From assembly GCA_904066235.2 (NCBI GenBank), contig CAJFCV020000001.1, positions 3,968,001 to 4,032,000 of the forward strand: a DNA stretch of 64,000 nucleotides, written 5' to 3'. Below are positions 24,791-36,085 of this stretch, piece after piece. The first letter of the stretch is position 1. Each line of letters begins with the position of its first letter. Both the position numbers and the translations under genes were made by a program. Origin of the DNA: Bursaphelenchus xylophilus. Taxonomy: Eukaryota > Nematoda > Chromadorea > Rhabditida > Aphelenchoididae. Below the pieces are notes generated by a model. That model was given only the letters and a program-made list of their open reading frames with translations. It ran no database searches and was not told where the DNA came from.

Positions 24791-26193
24791 AGGAAAAATG
24801 AGATTTTTACGGAAAATGAAGGGAAAATCAAATAAAAAAAGTAAGAAACAAGTAAAATACGAAGTAAAAATAATGCCTGTTGATTTTAAGCCAAAAATTT
24901 GCCAAAAATACCGCTGTTTTGATTACTTTTCTCACTTTTGTTCTAAATTTTTGTCCTTTCCTCAAATTTCACCCGTTTTCCAGACCTTTTCATTACAACA
25001 AACACCTGTTACCAAAACTTTCCCTTCATTTTTCGCCCTATGACCTCCAAATTGCCTTATAAAAATCGCGTTTCGGATGAGTTACGGCGCCATTATACAG
25101 CCAAGTACAATATGTGTCTTTTCTTTGCTTTATTTTATTTATGTCGCGTCAAAATAAACTCTTTGGGGCGTCCATTCATCACGTCAAAGAAGTGCTGACG
25201 GATTTACGGCTAGCGAAAAGGGGAAGGTGCCAAAAGCCGAGAGGAATTTCAAACATTCCACGGCCGAAAGGTGACGTTTTTGGGGGAATGCAAGGGAATA
25301 TGCGGGATTTTTGAAAGTTAAATAGTTGTAAAATTGTTGTAAAAGTACAACTAGCGTAAAATAATTGGGAAAATATCTTAAATTATACGATTTTTACCTT
25401 ATTTTAGGCCAAAAACCGCAATTTTTTCATATTTTTCCTTGAAATTCTAATTTTCACAAAAAAATTTTTATTTTTTCTGATGTAAAATTTAATTTCAAAG
25501 AGTTCTACGCCAATATTTTCGCTAATTACCTCCAATATCATTAATTTTCGGCCGAAAAAACCCATTATTTTGGCCATGAAACCTTCTTGATTATCACGAT
25601 TTCCCTTGAAAACTTGGCGGCTTAAAACAAAACACGATCGTTCACAGGATTTATGATGTGTTTATGCAAAAAACGGATCACTTGGTTTGATAAGAAAAGC
25701 CGTTTTTCGGCATTTAATCCGCGGATTAATTAGGGCCCTTGTTACGAATTCAGCGGCCAAAACGGCCGTCCGACTGGCGGGGAAAAGGTGCGTTCGTAAT
25801 ATAGGAGAACGGTATGGACCTTGGGCTACGGTTTGGACTGGGTTTCGGCTAATTTTTTGGTAAAATATTAGTTGAATTTGAAATATTTTAGTTTTTGGGA
25901 ATAGATGGATAAAACAAGGTGAATGTATGGGAGTAAGGTGCTGAAAAATAGCCAACAATAATTTAGAAAGCCAAGAAATTTTATTGAAAAGCGATTCCTG
26001 TTATTTTGCCGATTGCTATTTTAAAATTTTGAGCCCCACCACGAAAACTTTGAATGCCAAAATTTTTGTGGCATTCCGTTTTAATGCCAAAAATTATTTT
26101 ACATTTTTCCCACAAGTCTTTTTTGCCCTAAATTTGCGTGCGCACGCCAATTTTATGGAGAGTTCGTGCGTGTTCAGCTGGCAATTCACCGGT
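24791..26193. other. Intergenic DNA
   Basis: No confident exon. GC-richer islands lie at about 25060-25310 and 25650-25860. The word CCACCACGAAAACTTTGAA at about 26035 is shared with repeats in intron 2 of the convertase gene. Confidence 0.4.
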
Positions 26194-26898
26194 ACATTAT
26201 ACTTGACCTTTCAGATTCCGGCTATTTTTACTCTGATTTCTCGAGGTTTGCCGAGGATTTTTTTGTTCGTAAATGGGGTAGTAGACAACGTAGGAGCTGT
26301 GAATTTGTTTTTAGGATGTAGAACATGGTATTTTAACATATTTTTATTCGATTTTTCTAGAATAAGGCGAAGATTTTGATATTTTTATATTTCTGATGGT
26401 CTTTTGATGGAATTTCCGGGATAAAGATGGTTGTAGAGGTAGAAGAGGGTGTGTTTTATGTTTTGAGGTAAAATACGCGACATAATTTGACGGGGTTGAT
26501 TCAAAATTTTCTATTTTTCTTCAAATTTCTTCTAATTTTGCCGAAAATCGCGGTTTTTAGAAGGAAATTGAAGAAAAATAGAAAATTTTGATTGAAATAC
26601 CACAAATTATGTCGCGTATTTTACCTCAAAACATAAAATACGCTCTCCTCTCCCTTTTCGACCATCTTTATCCCGGAAATTCCGTCAAAAACCTATCAGA
26701 AATATAAAAATATCAAAATCCTCAGCTTATTCTAGAAAAAGTCAAATAAAAATAAGTTAAAATACCATGTTCTACACCCCAAACACAAATTCACAGCTCC
26801 TATCTTTTCTATTACCACTTTTACGAACAAAAAATCCTCGGCAAACCTCGAGAAATTAGAGTGAAAATAGCCGGAATCTGAAAGGTCAAGTATAATGT
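26194..26898. mobile_element. Foldback element, about 705 bp
   Basis: Left end ACATTATACTTGACCTTTCA and right end its complement. The arms are about 330 bp with scattered differences around a centre near 26550. No transposase. The terminal word resembles the dispersed TATATTGTACTTGAC motif. I see no clear target duplication. Confidence 0.75.
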
Positions 26899-28941
26899 CC
26901 CGGCACGTCAATCCAGCGTATTTTCTGAACCGTTTCGAAACGTTTTCATTGATTTAAAAGAGAGACGAAATGTCGCGAAATTATCGGCGCTTTTTCTCAC
27001 CCAAAATAATTGCTTTTTCTCGAAAATGAAGAAGAAAGATAAGAAAATGCTTTTTATCGGATAGTGACATTTCGTTTTGAACGAATCACCAAAAAGGGGC
27101 GGGAATTTTTTTTTCTTCTCTTTTGGTGCCCGGATAATTGTCTATTTTCCTTATTTACGAAAAAAATCGTCTGAAATGATCCCAAATTTGTCAAACAGAT
27201 CGGCAGACAGTTAGCCATCCATCCGTCGCCCGATCCTCTTGTAATCCACACTTGTCTGCCCGCAAAGATCGCGCGTTTTACGGCGATTTTCACTTTCATC
27301 CCCCTCCTCTCGCCTAAAACAACATGGGCAAAGGGGCTCTCGACGAAGATCACACTTCACTTTCCCTTCCCCCATTGCCGAAACAGGAGATATTTTGGAG
27401 AGAAATTTGGAGGAATTTTTTTTTAATTCCCCCAAAATTTCGCCCTCTTTTCAGATATTTTTGTTGGAGATTTTGAGTGTTTATATTTTGAGTGGCTGTG
27501 GTGTGAGGGTGTGCGGAGATAAAACATGGATAAAGGATCAGAATGAGGGGCATTGACAGGGATTTGTGAGGTTTTTCGCCCTTGGGGAACATCAAGTTAT
27601 ATTGTACTTGACAGTTGTTGGTGAATTCGTCGGATTTTTTTGATGTTTATGGCTCTATTCTTTGTATAAGTTTCTAAAATTGTCTTGAATTTTTTTGCAA
27701 GGCTTTCGGTTCGAGTGCAGGTCGTATTTTACCATTTTCTCCAATTTTCTCAATCTTTTTATAATTTTGTCCAAAAAGTTAGATGATTTTCTGGTCTAAA
27801 ATTGTTTCTATTTTGATTATTAATTGAATAGGCATTTATTTTTGTCATTCCCTACAATTTACAGTACTTTTTAAGGCATGTACTTCTGTAGTATATTGGT
27901 AGTGAGTTGACTTTTGGCCCAAGAGGTCGCAGGTTCGAATCCCACTTCCTGTAATCCTCTTTTTAAGCGGGAAACGGTCGCAAAAAATATTCGCACGGGT
28001 AATTTCTCAATTGTAAAGGTTCGTTGACCTTTTTTAACCTTGTTTTAGTTACCATTATCATAGCTAAAGTCCAAAAAAATTAAAAATTCCTTCAAAAAAT
28101 CTCTTTTTCCGTTAAAAATACACCTTTTATTACTCTCACCTTCGCTTTCTCCCCGAAAATAACGTTTCCCGATCCGCCGAGCTCGGATTTCCGCTGCATT
28201 TGACGTACCTTTGCATACCTCTCCATTGTTTTCTTCTTCTTTTTGTGGATTTATTCATTTCCTCGGGGGCCATAAATAAAAACGGCCTCGGAAAAGCGGT
28301 CGGAATCGCCGATTATCATGGCGGATTTGCGGATTGGGGCCGGAAGATTGGGGAGTTTACGAATTTTTGGACATTTTTCCCCAAAACTCGCAATTCAAAG
28401 GCCTTAGGGCTTAATTATACGTGGGAAAACGACTAACAATGGCGAGATTAAGTGAGCATTTGTCTGGAAAAGCGTTTTTGGACGTCTAAAATATCAAAAA
28501 AAGTTTAAAAAAATTGAATTTATAGTGTAAAAACGGGTGAAACACTCTAATTTTACCCAAAAAATTGCTTTGAAAAGTGAAAAAAAAATTGGGTTCCGGA
28601 ATTCAGACGTTTTTTCGGGCCAGACAATAATTCGCGGCCCCCTTTTTAACTGATTTTCGTTTTTGTTTTGAGATAAACACACTAATCAAGAAGTGTTGAA
28701 CCTGTCAGCTGATCCTAATCAGCGATAAAAAGAAGGGAAATTCTCGTCATTCATCACGGCATCGCTTCGGAAGGCCGTTTTATCGATGATTCTATAGATT
28801 AGAGGTCAAAAAATGACTGTTTAGGGGGTTTTATGGGAAAAATGGAGAATTTTTTGAGCTAAAAGTAGTAGTAATTGCAATTAGAAAGATTAATTTTCAA
28901 ATTACAGGCCTCATGGTGTATTTTGGCAGGTTTTGAGCCCA
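26899..28941. other. Intergenic DNA with GC-richer islands
   Basis: Islands at about 26900-27400, 28140-28430 and 28580-28790. On the minus strand 28196-28139 reads MQRKSELGGSGNVIFGEKAK before a GTGAGA donor, which could be a first exon, but no following exon was found. One tRNA-like element lies at 27882. Confidence 0.35.
27882..27955 (+). pseudogene. Degenerate tRNA-like element
   Basis: GTAGTATATTGGTAGTGAG (A-box region), then AAGAGGTCGCAGGTTCGAA and TCCCAC (B box). TTTTT follows within about 10 bases. Acceptor ends do not pair. Confidence 0.55.
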
Positions 28942-29016
28942 TGTACCCTTTTGGTGTAGTGGTAGTGATTTGAATTTTGAGTCAAAAGGTCGTGGGTTCG
29001 AGTCCCACTGGGGGAA
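28942..29016 (+). pseudogene. tRNA-like element, best preserved of the family
   Basis: TTGGTGTAGTGGTAGTGA (A box), a possible 5-bp anticodon stem TTTGA/TCAAA with an 8-base loop, and a perfect T arm GTGGGTTCGAGTCCCAC. The acceptor pairs over about five positions using G-T pairs. TTTTTT follows downstream. The loop length is wrong for a standard tRNA. Confidence 0.6.
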
Positions 29017-29677
29017 AACCCTTTTTTGGCTAAAAATCTGAGGATTTAAGTTCAGAGCCTTATTGATTATTATTTTGCAAGCTACTGGGGGTATTTTGAT
29101 ATCCTTTACCTTACACTAGCACCTGTAATTTTTGAAAAAATCTCGATTTTCCCCCTTTTTTCCAAATTTTTGCTAAAAAAGTTTCAAAAATGACTCATTC
29201 TGCCCCAATTTCCCAACTGTTTTGTTTTCTCTCCTCACATTGCGCAATATTAAACTGATGTTGCGACCTGAAGCCCAAGTTTTGAAACTGATACCGGTCA
29301 AGATGTGCTGACTCACCGATCAAACTTTCACTCCTCCCTTTCCGTGGGTTAGAGAAGAGGGCGGCTCTGAAACAGTATTGCTGTCGGATCGGTTTTTTAT
29401 ACACTCATAATGTCAATTTTGTTTTTTGGGGAATTTTAATGGGAAAAATCAAGGACTGTTTTGGGGTTTTCTCGATTGTTGTAACAAATAAACGTCAATG
29501 AAAAGGTGTTTAAGACTTTTTTCGCCTTGGTCTGATCGTTTCTTCTTTCTAAATTTGGAGTTTTAGATAACCGACTGGCGGTTTTTCATTTTTCGAGAGG
29601 TGAAATGAGGTTTTTGGTTTAAAAAATAGGTAAAATACGGAATAAAAATTCGCTAAATTGAATTCTGAGGTCCCTAT

Positions 29678-30119
29678 CAGAGATTGCCACGGTCAAAATT
29701 TTGGCTCCGGCTCCGGCTCTTAGCTCCCAGAGCCGGAGCCGAGGCCAAATTTGCAGCTCCGGCTCCGGCTCTTGGCTCCGTGCAAAATTTAAAAAGGCCT
29801 CCGGCTCCGAACCCCGGCTCCTATGCAAAATGTTTTTTAGAAATATTTTTCCAAAAATAAAAGTTATTAGTGCCAGAGATCATACAGCCAACGTTTTGGC
29901 AGTCAAGTCACATCCTCCGCAGTGTTTTTTCAAGCAATTTGGTTTAACAAGATCACGAAATTTTTACTTTTCTGACCGCTGGGAAGCCTGGCTCCGACTT
30001 TGGGCTCGGGAGCCGGAGCCGACCCCAAAATTTCCGGCTCCGGCTCTGGCTCCCGGCTCGGAGCCGGAGCCGCTCAGAGCCGGAGCCAAGAGCCGGCTCC
30101 GGAGCCGTGGCAATCTCTG
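29678..30119. mobile_element. hAT-type MITE with GCTCCG repeat interior
   Basis: Terminal repeats CAGAGATTGCCACGG and CCGTGGCAATCTCTG, with an exact 8-bp duplication GTCCCTAT at 29670-29677 and 30120-30127. An 8-bp duplication and CAGAG start fit hAT. Both subterminal parts are GC-rich arrays of GGCTCC/GGAGCC words, unlike anything else in the window. No transposase. Confidence 0.85.
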
Positions 30120-30165
30120 GTCCCTATAGCAGACAGAATAAGTTTTTGAAACTTTTCGGGCACTG

Positions 30166-30238
30166 TGTCTCTGTGGTTTAGTGGTAGTGAGATGGATTTG
30201 AAAAAAATTTGGCGCAGGTTCGAATCCCGGTATCTGCA
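30166..30238 (+). pseudogene. Degenerate tRNA-like element
   Basis: CTGTGGTTTAGTGGTAGTGA (A box) then GCGCAGGTTCGAATCCCGG (B box). The anticodon region is A-rich and unpaired. It begins about 45 bp after the hAT-type MITE. Confidence 0.5.
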
Positions 30239-31454
30239 AGTCAAAAAAATGTGGGAAAAAGGTTGAAATATGAAAGATTACGGGGTTTTGTGTTTATTAA
30301 TTTGATTTTAATATTGTACTTGACATTAAATTTAAATTTTTTGACGATTATTTACAATTTTTTGCCTGTTTTGACGATTTTTTGATATTTTCGTGGATAT
30401 TTTGACGAGTTAGCATCTCCAATGACCTTTTTTATATTTTTTATGTTGTAGACTACAATAATTTGCTGTTTACAGGGGCACCGCGGGCAGCACTCACCCA
30501 AAAACAACGAGCCGAACAGCCATATCTCTCCAATATCACACGCATTTTTGCTGGTTGGGCCTTTGAATAGAGAACCGGAAGCCTCGCACGAGCATCCCCA
30601 CACACAAACAACTAATTCCAGGCTCTACACTTTGCCTTCCCCCCAACTTCTCACTTACAATTACCGACTTTTTGATTATGATGCAACGATCGTTTTAAAC
30701 GTAAGTTTTCGCTGAAAATTTGAGCGCCTTTTGGGGAGAAAATCATAGATTAGGAGAGCACAAAGTATAGGAGAAGGAAATCCGCGGAAAAGAAGTTGAA
30801 TTCGAATCAAAATAAAGGGATTTTTGTGGGAAAATTGCGATTTTTACTGTAAAATTGAAGACTTTTGTAAAGTTTGTGCGATTTTTCATAGAATTCACCC
30901 TATATTCCGTATTTAAATTATGTGTCATGGCGTGTATTTAAATTATTTTAAAGTACAGACATTGAAATGCCCGTATTTTACCCAAAAAATTGCGATTTGG
31001 CCGAAAAATACGTCATTTTCAAAGAAAAATTTGAAATTTATGCAAATTTCGTAAAATTTTTTTTAAAGTTTTTATTGATAAAGACTCTGAATGGCTCGTA
31101 GAACATATTTATAGTCCATAACATTGAAATACTCATCGTATTTTACCCAATCTGTCCAAAAATCCCGTTTTTTCGTTCAAAATTCAAAAATATTCAAATT
31201 TCGCCTAAAATCAAACAATTTCCCAGCCAAATCAGACCTTCTGGATTTTAGAAACTTTATCATATCAGATTTTACACAAAAAGTTGGGGATTTCTGGGAC
31301 GAAAATGCGGCGGAAGACGTTGTAATTCGGGTAAGGTGATCCAAATCTTGTCTCATCGCCCTTTTGTAGCCCTTTCCGTTGTATAAACATTATTCAAGGT
31401 GATTTGGAGTGGGATTTTTTCGTTTTTTAATTGAGTTTTGCGAAAAATTTTATT

Positions 31455-31538
31455 TGCCGCAGTGGGATTCGAACTTGCGAGGTTTGGATTGAAAAGTTGA
31501 CTCGCTACCACTGCGCCATAGAGCTACGGGGGCGGGAA
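31455..31538 (-). pseudogene. Degenerate tRNA-like element
   Basis: The minus strand has TATGGCGCAGTGGTAGCGAG (good A box and D arm) and GCAAGTTCGAATCCCACTG (B box). TTTTT follows within 12 bases. The acceptor stem does not pair. Confidence 0.55.
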
Positions 31539-32199
31539 ATTAGTGGAATTGAGGGAAAATGGTATTGGTATGAATAATATGGATGTTTAGGATTAAAATT
31601 GCGACTTTTAGTTTACCAAACATTTATTTTTGGGGAAAAATTTGATTTTTGGCCTAGAATTTATAAATTTTTGTCGTATTTTGGCTAAATAATGGTCAAA
31701 TTGAATTAAAATTTGATGATAGGGTAAAATACGGTGACTTTTGCAATTGAAATAGTAAAATACACGACCTCATTTTACTGGTAATGTAAAATAAAAAAAA
31801 AATTGTAAAAAAATCCAAAATTTTTTTTTGAATGATTAAAAAAATGTCCTAAAAATACTCTAAATCGCAGAATAAATCTTCCTCAATTCCAAAAAAGGCC
31901 TCAAAAACGATTGTTTGACATCAGATCCGGCCTGAAAGTTGTACTTGAGCCCTCGGAACGGCCGGTCTCTTTGACCGCTCGAATCCGCTTCCGGCCAGCC
32001 CCTAATGACCTCCTCGTTTATCCAGACGTTTTTTCCCTTCCCCCCTTGCTGCCCTAATTTGTCCCAAAAGACGAAAAATCAAAGAATGTCGCGCTAAGAT
32101 TGATTGCGCGGAAGAGAAAAAAGAGCACTAACCCATGAATTGAGAAGGATGTAAAGTTGTAAATAGCAGGCAGAAGAGGCTGTGGGTTGGGGAAGAGAT

Positions 32200-32680
32200 T
32201 TGAGCTGTGATTATGGTACGATTTTAGGTTTGCACAGGGCGAAATTACAATTTTTTAATTTTTTGGGGAAATTTGAAAAAATGATTTTTTTTTGTTAAAT
32301 TGCCTTAGGGAATGTGGTTAAAATGCCATTATAAGAGACTAATAGGGTGAAGAAGTGATTTAAGTTTTGATTATGGGTTATTTGAGGCTGATACAGTGCG
32401 AAAATTGAAATTTTTTTGAATTTCGGGTTAAAATCTTGAATTTTTTGTTAAATCCCCTTAGGCAATTGAGTGGAAATGCTTTTTGACGATTCTTGAGTCC
32501 TATAGAATTGATTTAGTTTATATTTTCATAATTTTGACTGTCAAAAAATCAAAAATTTGGGATTTTTTCGGCAAAATTGGCAAAAAATTGGGGAAATTGA
32601 TAAATGCCCTAAGGCAATAATGAATTTTTGAACGGAAAGTGGCATGTAATGACGAGATTTGATTCACTAGACTTCTTCAA
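32200..32680. repeat. Tandem repeat, about 155-bp unit, three diverged copies
   Basis: A word like CCTTAGGSAAT occurs near 32303, 32457 and 32612, each about 40 bp before a GATTTGATT- or GATTTAGTT-like word. Confidence 0.5.
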
Positions 32681-33677
32681 TTGTGCCAGCATTAAAAATT
32701 AAGCTCTTGGTATCAATTTTTTATATTATTTACCATGTCTAATATACTAGTCATGATTTATGCCTCGAAGGCTTGCTTTAAAAAGCCATACTACAGATTT
32801 TAAGAATCTTTTTTGCTTTTACAATTTCCAAAGTTTCATTGTCGTAGCAGGTCTTCTGAAATCTGTTTCTGGAGCTTTTAATTACATACCAAACTTTCAA
32901 ACCGACAAGCAAAAATTAATCAGAAATCATAAAAATTGTTGTTCCATTTCCCTCAAACTTTGCATATAAAACCCTCAGGGTATGGTTTCATTATTCATAG
33001 ACCGGCTGCTTGAACGAACCCGCAGGGCATCAGATATGGGTCTCGGAATACCTAGTGTAATATCGTGTCTGCAAGTCTGGGTTCCTTCTAGAATTGTACA
33101 ATTAATATCGAAAACAATAGATTAGCCCATGAGACATAATACCCGCGCCGGAACCAAGTCATTGCCTCAGGGAATCCACTGATTTTCGAAATTTTTCTCC
33201 CAAATTCGGGATTAATCCCCACTCAGACGCGGAAAACCTCGCTGTTCTCGGAGTGTTAGGTAATTTCGAGCACAGTGGGGATTCCCTGAATGTCCGCTGG
33301 GCTCATTGTTAGGAAAGCCGGCTAAGCCCTCCGGCAATTATGTATAATGCACGGGAAATCCGCGGAATCGGAGGTTATAAATGAATTTTGATGTGTTGGA
33401 AGGTGAAATCTTGATGAAATTTTGATTTAGAATGTACTTTAGGGGTATATGGCGTGTGAAAAGTGGGGTTTTATTGAGTAGTAGTTCAAGTTTTAACCTT
33501 GTTTGAAGATTTTACCTTATTTTAGGCTAAAATAAGGTAATTTTTGGTGTTTTTGAAGAATTTTTTGATAGGCGAAGGTTGGACATGGTCGTAAAAAGCG
33601 TAGTAAGGCAGTATCTAGAAGTTTGGGGTAAATACGAGATAATACAGATGATGCTTTTGAATTTCGACCGTGTTTTA

Positions 33678-34927
33678 TTAGGTTGTCCCATAAATAGTGT
33701 CCCTCTTCCGAATATTTCCTTAAACTACAAAATTTACCGCAGTAACAGCGATCTATTTAATCAAAATCATTATCATCCGTTTGGGCACGCTTAGTAGAAT
33801 GTACCAAGAGCTTTTTTTGCCGGTAGCTTCAAAACTCCGGATTCTGGAACCGATGAAACTTTCAAAGGCCTTTTGAAGGGTGTCTTAATTGACGAATTCC
33901 CTACCACGGATGAAACGTGGTAGATCCTTGAACAATTGGTAATCTGTATAGGCTACGTTTGACGAATGCGCCTAACGGGGGAGAGTCTCGTATCTTTGTT
34001 AATTTGGATTCCGGAGGGTTATTTTTGCAAGGTGAGGTTCGGCGTTCTCGCCATGAACTTTCGGACCTCTGCAGTGTATTTCTGAAGGCAGATTGTGCCA
34101 CAAATTGTCCATGTAGGTACAGTAGAGGACGCTATTTACTGTTTGCCCAGGTTCTAGGAATTTGTACTGTGCGAAGCTAACGTTACGCCATCAAAAAAGT
34201 GGTCGTGACCGTCTTCTAGTGGAACTCAGAATTTGGGAAGTGCTGTGGTAGTACTCCGGGGTGCTTCATTGACCAAATCTTGTCTAGGTGTCGTATTTAA
34301 TCCACTTTTCACCATGAGCCATGGTACGATCCAGGAAATCTGGATATTCGGCTCGGAAAAGCAAAAAACCCGGTGCCTTCATTCTGGGCTTTGGTCCACT
34401 AATATGGGAAGAATTTGTCGAGCTTTTTCTTGAAACTATCGGCATCGAACCGTTAACCGCTGATAATTTTGATACCACAACGATCCCAGAAAGGCGTCGG
34501 ATGTTGATTTCATGATTTTTGTCTACCAATGACCTCAGGGTAAATTCGCAAAGCTGAGAGGGCGCACTTTGTCTTAGGGCTCCCCGCGGCCAGGTCGATT
34601 TTTTTTAAACCATCGTTTCACCGTTACCGGAATTACAGCACAGTGACTGAACATGGTGTTGATACTTCGTGTAGGTTCTGAAACCGTAGCACCCTGTTTT
34701 TCCTCACACAAGTTGATGGCACGAATCTACCTTTTTTCGGCAATTTTGAATTGGCGCTAAATTACTGTAATTTCATCCAAATGTGGCATACGATACATTA
34801 AACGAAAGCCTGAGATCACAGCTACAAAACGGTAGTAACATTGCAAAATTTGGCTGGCGCTTACGTTTTTTATAGACGTTTGATTTTGCCCCTCTCGAAG
34901 AGGGACACTATTTATGGGACAACCTAA
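33678..34927 (-). mobile_element. Mariner element with decayed transposase
   Basis: 1250 bp with inverted ends TTAGGTTGTCCCATAAATAG, flanked by TA on both sides (33676-33677, 34928-34929). The minus strand holds fragments of a mariner-type transposase, including an EKWI block near 34320 in which the expected acidic residue just before it reads as Gly. Frames are broken, so it is probably dead. It inserted into the left arm of the 33365-35906 palindrome. Confidence 0.85.
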
Positions 34928-35138
34928 TAGCTATCGTATGTTAATTTTCGATGGTTTTGTGGAAATTCTTTGATGAAGTGAAGTCTCATAGTGTCGGAAA
35001 TGCGTAATAAGTCAGTATTCAACATTTTTAGGGGTAAAATACGTCTCTCGGAGACAAATTTGTGATTTTTTGCCTTATTTTAGTCTAAAATATGGTGATT
35101 TTTGATGTTTGATCCATTTTTTGCCGAAAAACCTTATA

Positions 35139-35380
35139 CAGTGGCGTACCTGATCCAGTGGCAAAAAACGTACCGTTTTGCGTCCGAGGAGTATCAAAAA
35201 ATGCGGCAAAATACCTCCATTTGCAAGTGAAAATGATTTCAAAAGCGCGCCCACTCCTTTTAAGGGCGTGCTCTTCAAAAGGGTTTTTTTAGTTGCAAAG
35301 GGTGGTATTTTGCTGCATTTTCTGATACTCCCCGGACGCAAAATTATGCGTTTTCTGCCACTGGATCAGGTCCGCCACTG
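35139..35380. mobile_element. Tc1-type MITE
   Basis: 242 bp with ends CAGTGGCGTACCTGATCCA and its near complement, flanked by TA on both sides. It is itself palindromic. A homologue disrupts helicase copy 1 at about 45723-45972. Confidence 0.75.
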
Positions 35381-36085
35381 TATGGCCTTTTCTCGGCAAA
35401 AAATGGATCAAAACGTCAAAAATCACCATATTTTAGACCAAAATAAGGTAAAAAATCACAAATTTGCCCTTTTGAAAACGTATATACCTCTTAAAATATT
35501 AGATACTGACTTGTTACGCATTTCCGACTCTACGAGACTTCACTTCATCATACAATTTCCACAATAACATCGAAAATTACTTTAACATAGCTAAAATAAG
35601 GTGGAAATTCAAAAGTATCATCTGAACTATTTCGTATTTTACCCCAAACTTTTAGATACTGCCTTATTGCGCTTTTTACGACCATGTCCAACCTTCACCT
35701 ATCAAAAAATTCTTCAAAAACACCAAAAATTACCTTATTTTAGCCTAAAATAAGGTGAAATCTTCAAACGAGGGGTTAAAGCTTGCACTACTACTCAATA
35801 AAACCCACTTTTCACACGCCATATACCACTAAAGTGCATTCGATATCAAAATTTCATCAAGATTTTACCTTCCAACACATCGAAATTCATCTATAACCTC
35901 CGATTCTTATTTTAGTCCTCTATTCGGAGTTTTTTTTGCAAAAACTTCGAAGTATTAAGGCGATTTTCAAAAATTCTATGGCCTAAAGTACGATTTTGAA
36001 AAAAGAATTTGATTTTTTTTTTTTTTTTTATTTTTTTCATCAAAAAAAAATTTTTTTTCAGAAACTCCCCTCACTAACCGCCCAT

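Larger units (their letters stand above)
30239..33364. other. Intergenic DNA
   Basis: No confident exon. On the minus strand 30600-30497 has a Cys-containing open frame before a GTGAGT donor (CSCEASGSLF, then IGEIWLFGSLFL), too little to call. GC-richer islands lie at about 31920-32200 and 33160-33370. One tRNA-like element lies at 31455. Confidence 0.35.
33365..35906. mobile_element. 2.5 kb palindromic element with nested insertions
   Basis: The outer arms start GAATCGGAGGTTATA at 33365 and end with the complement at 35906. They match over several hundred bases on each side, including a TTACCTTATTTTAG word. The left arm is split by a mariner element (33678-34927) and the centre holds a Tc1-type MITE (35139-35380). 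No gene of its own is seen. Confidence 0.8.

Noticed and set aside
24228..25043. Longest plus-strand open frame in the left half (271 codons)
   Set aside because: It is built from repeated CACTGTGCA words; the same residues recur in both strands and frames, and no domain or splice context is seen.
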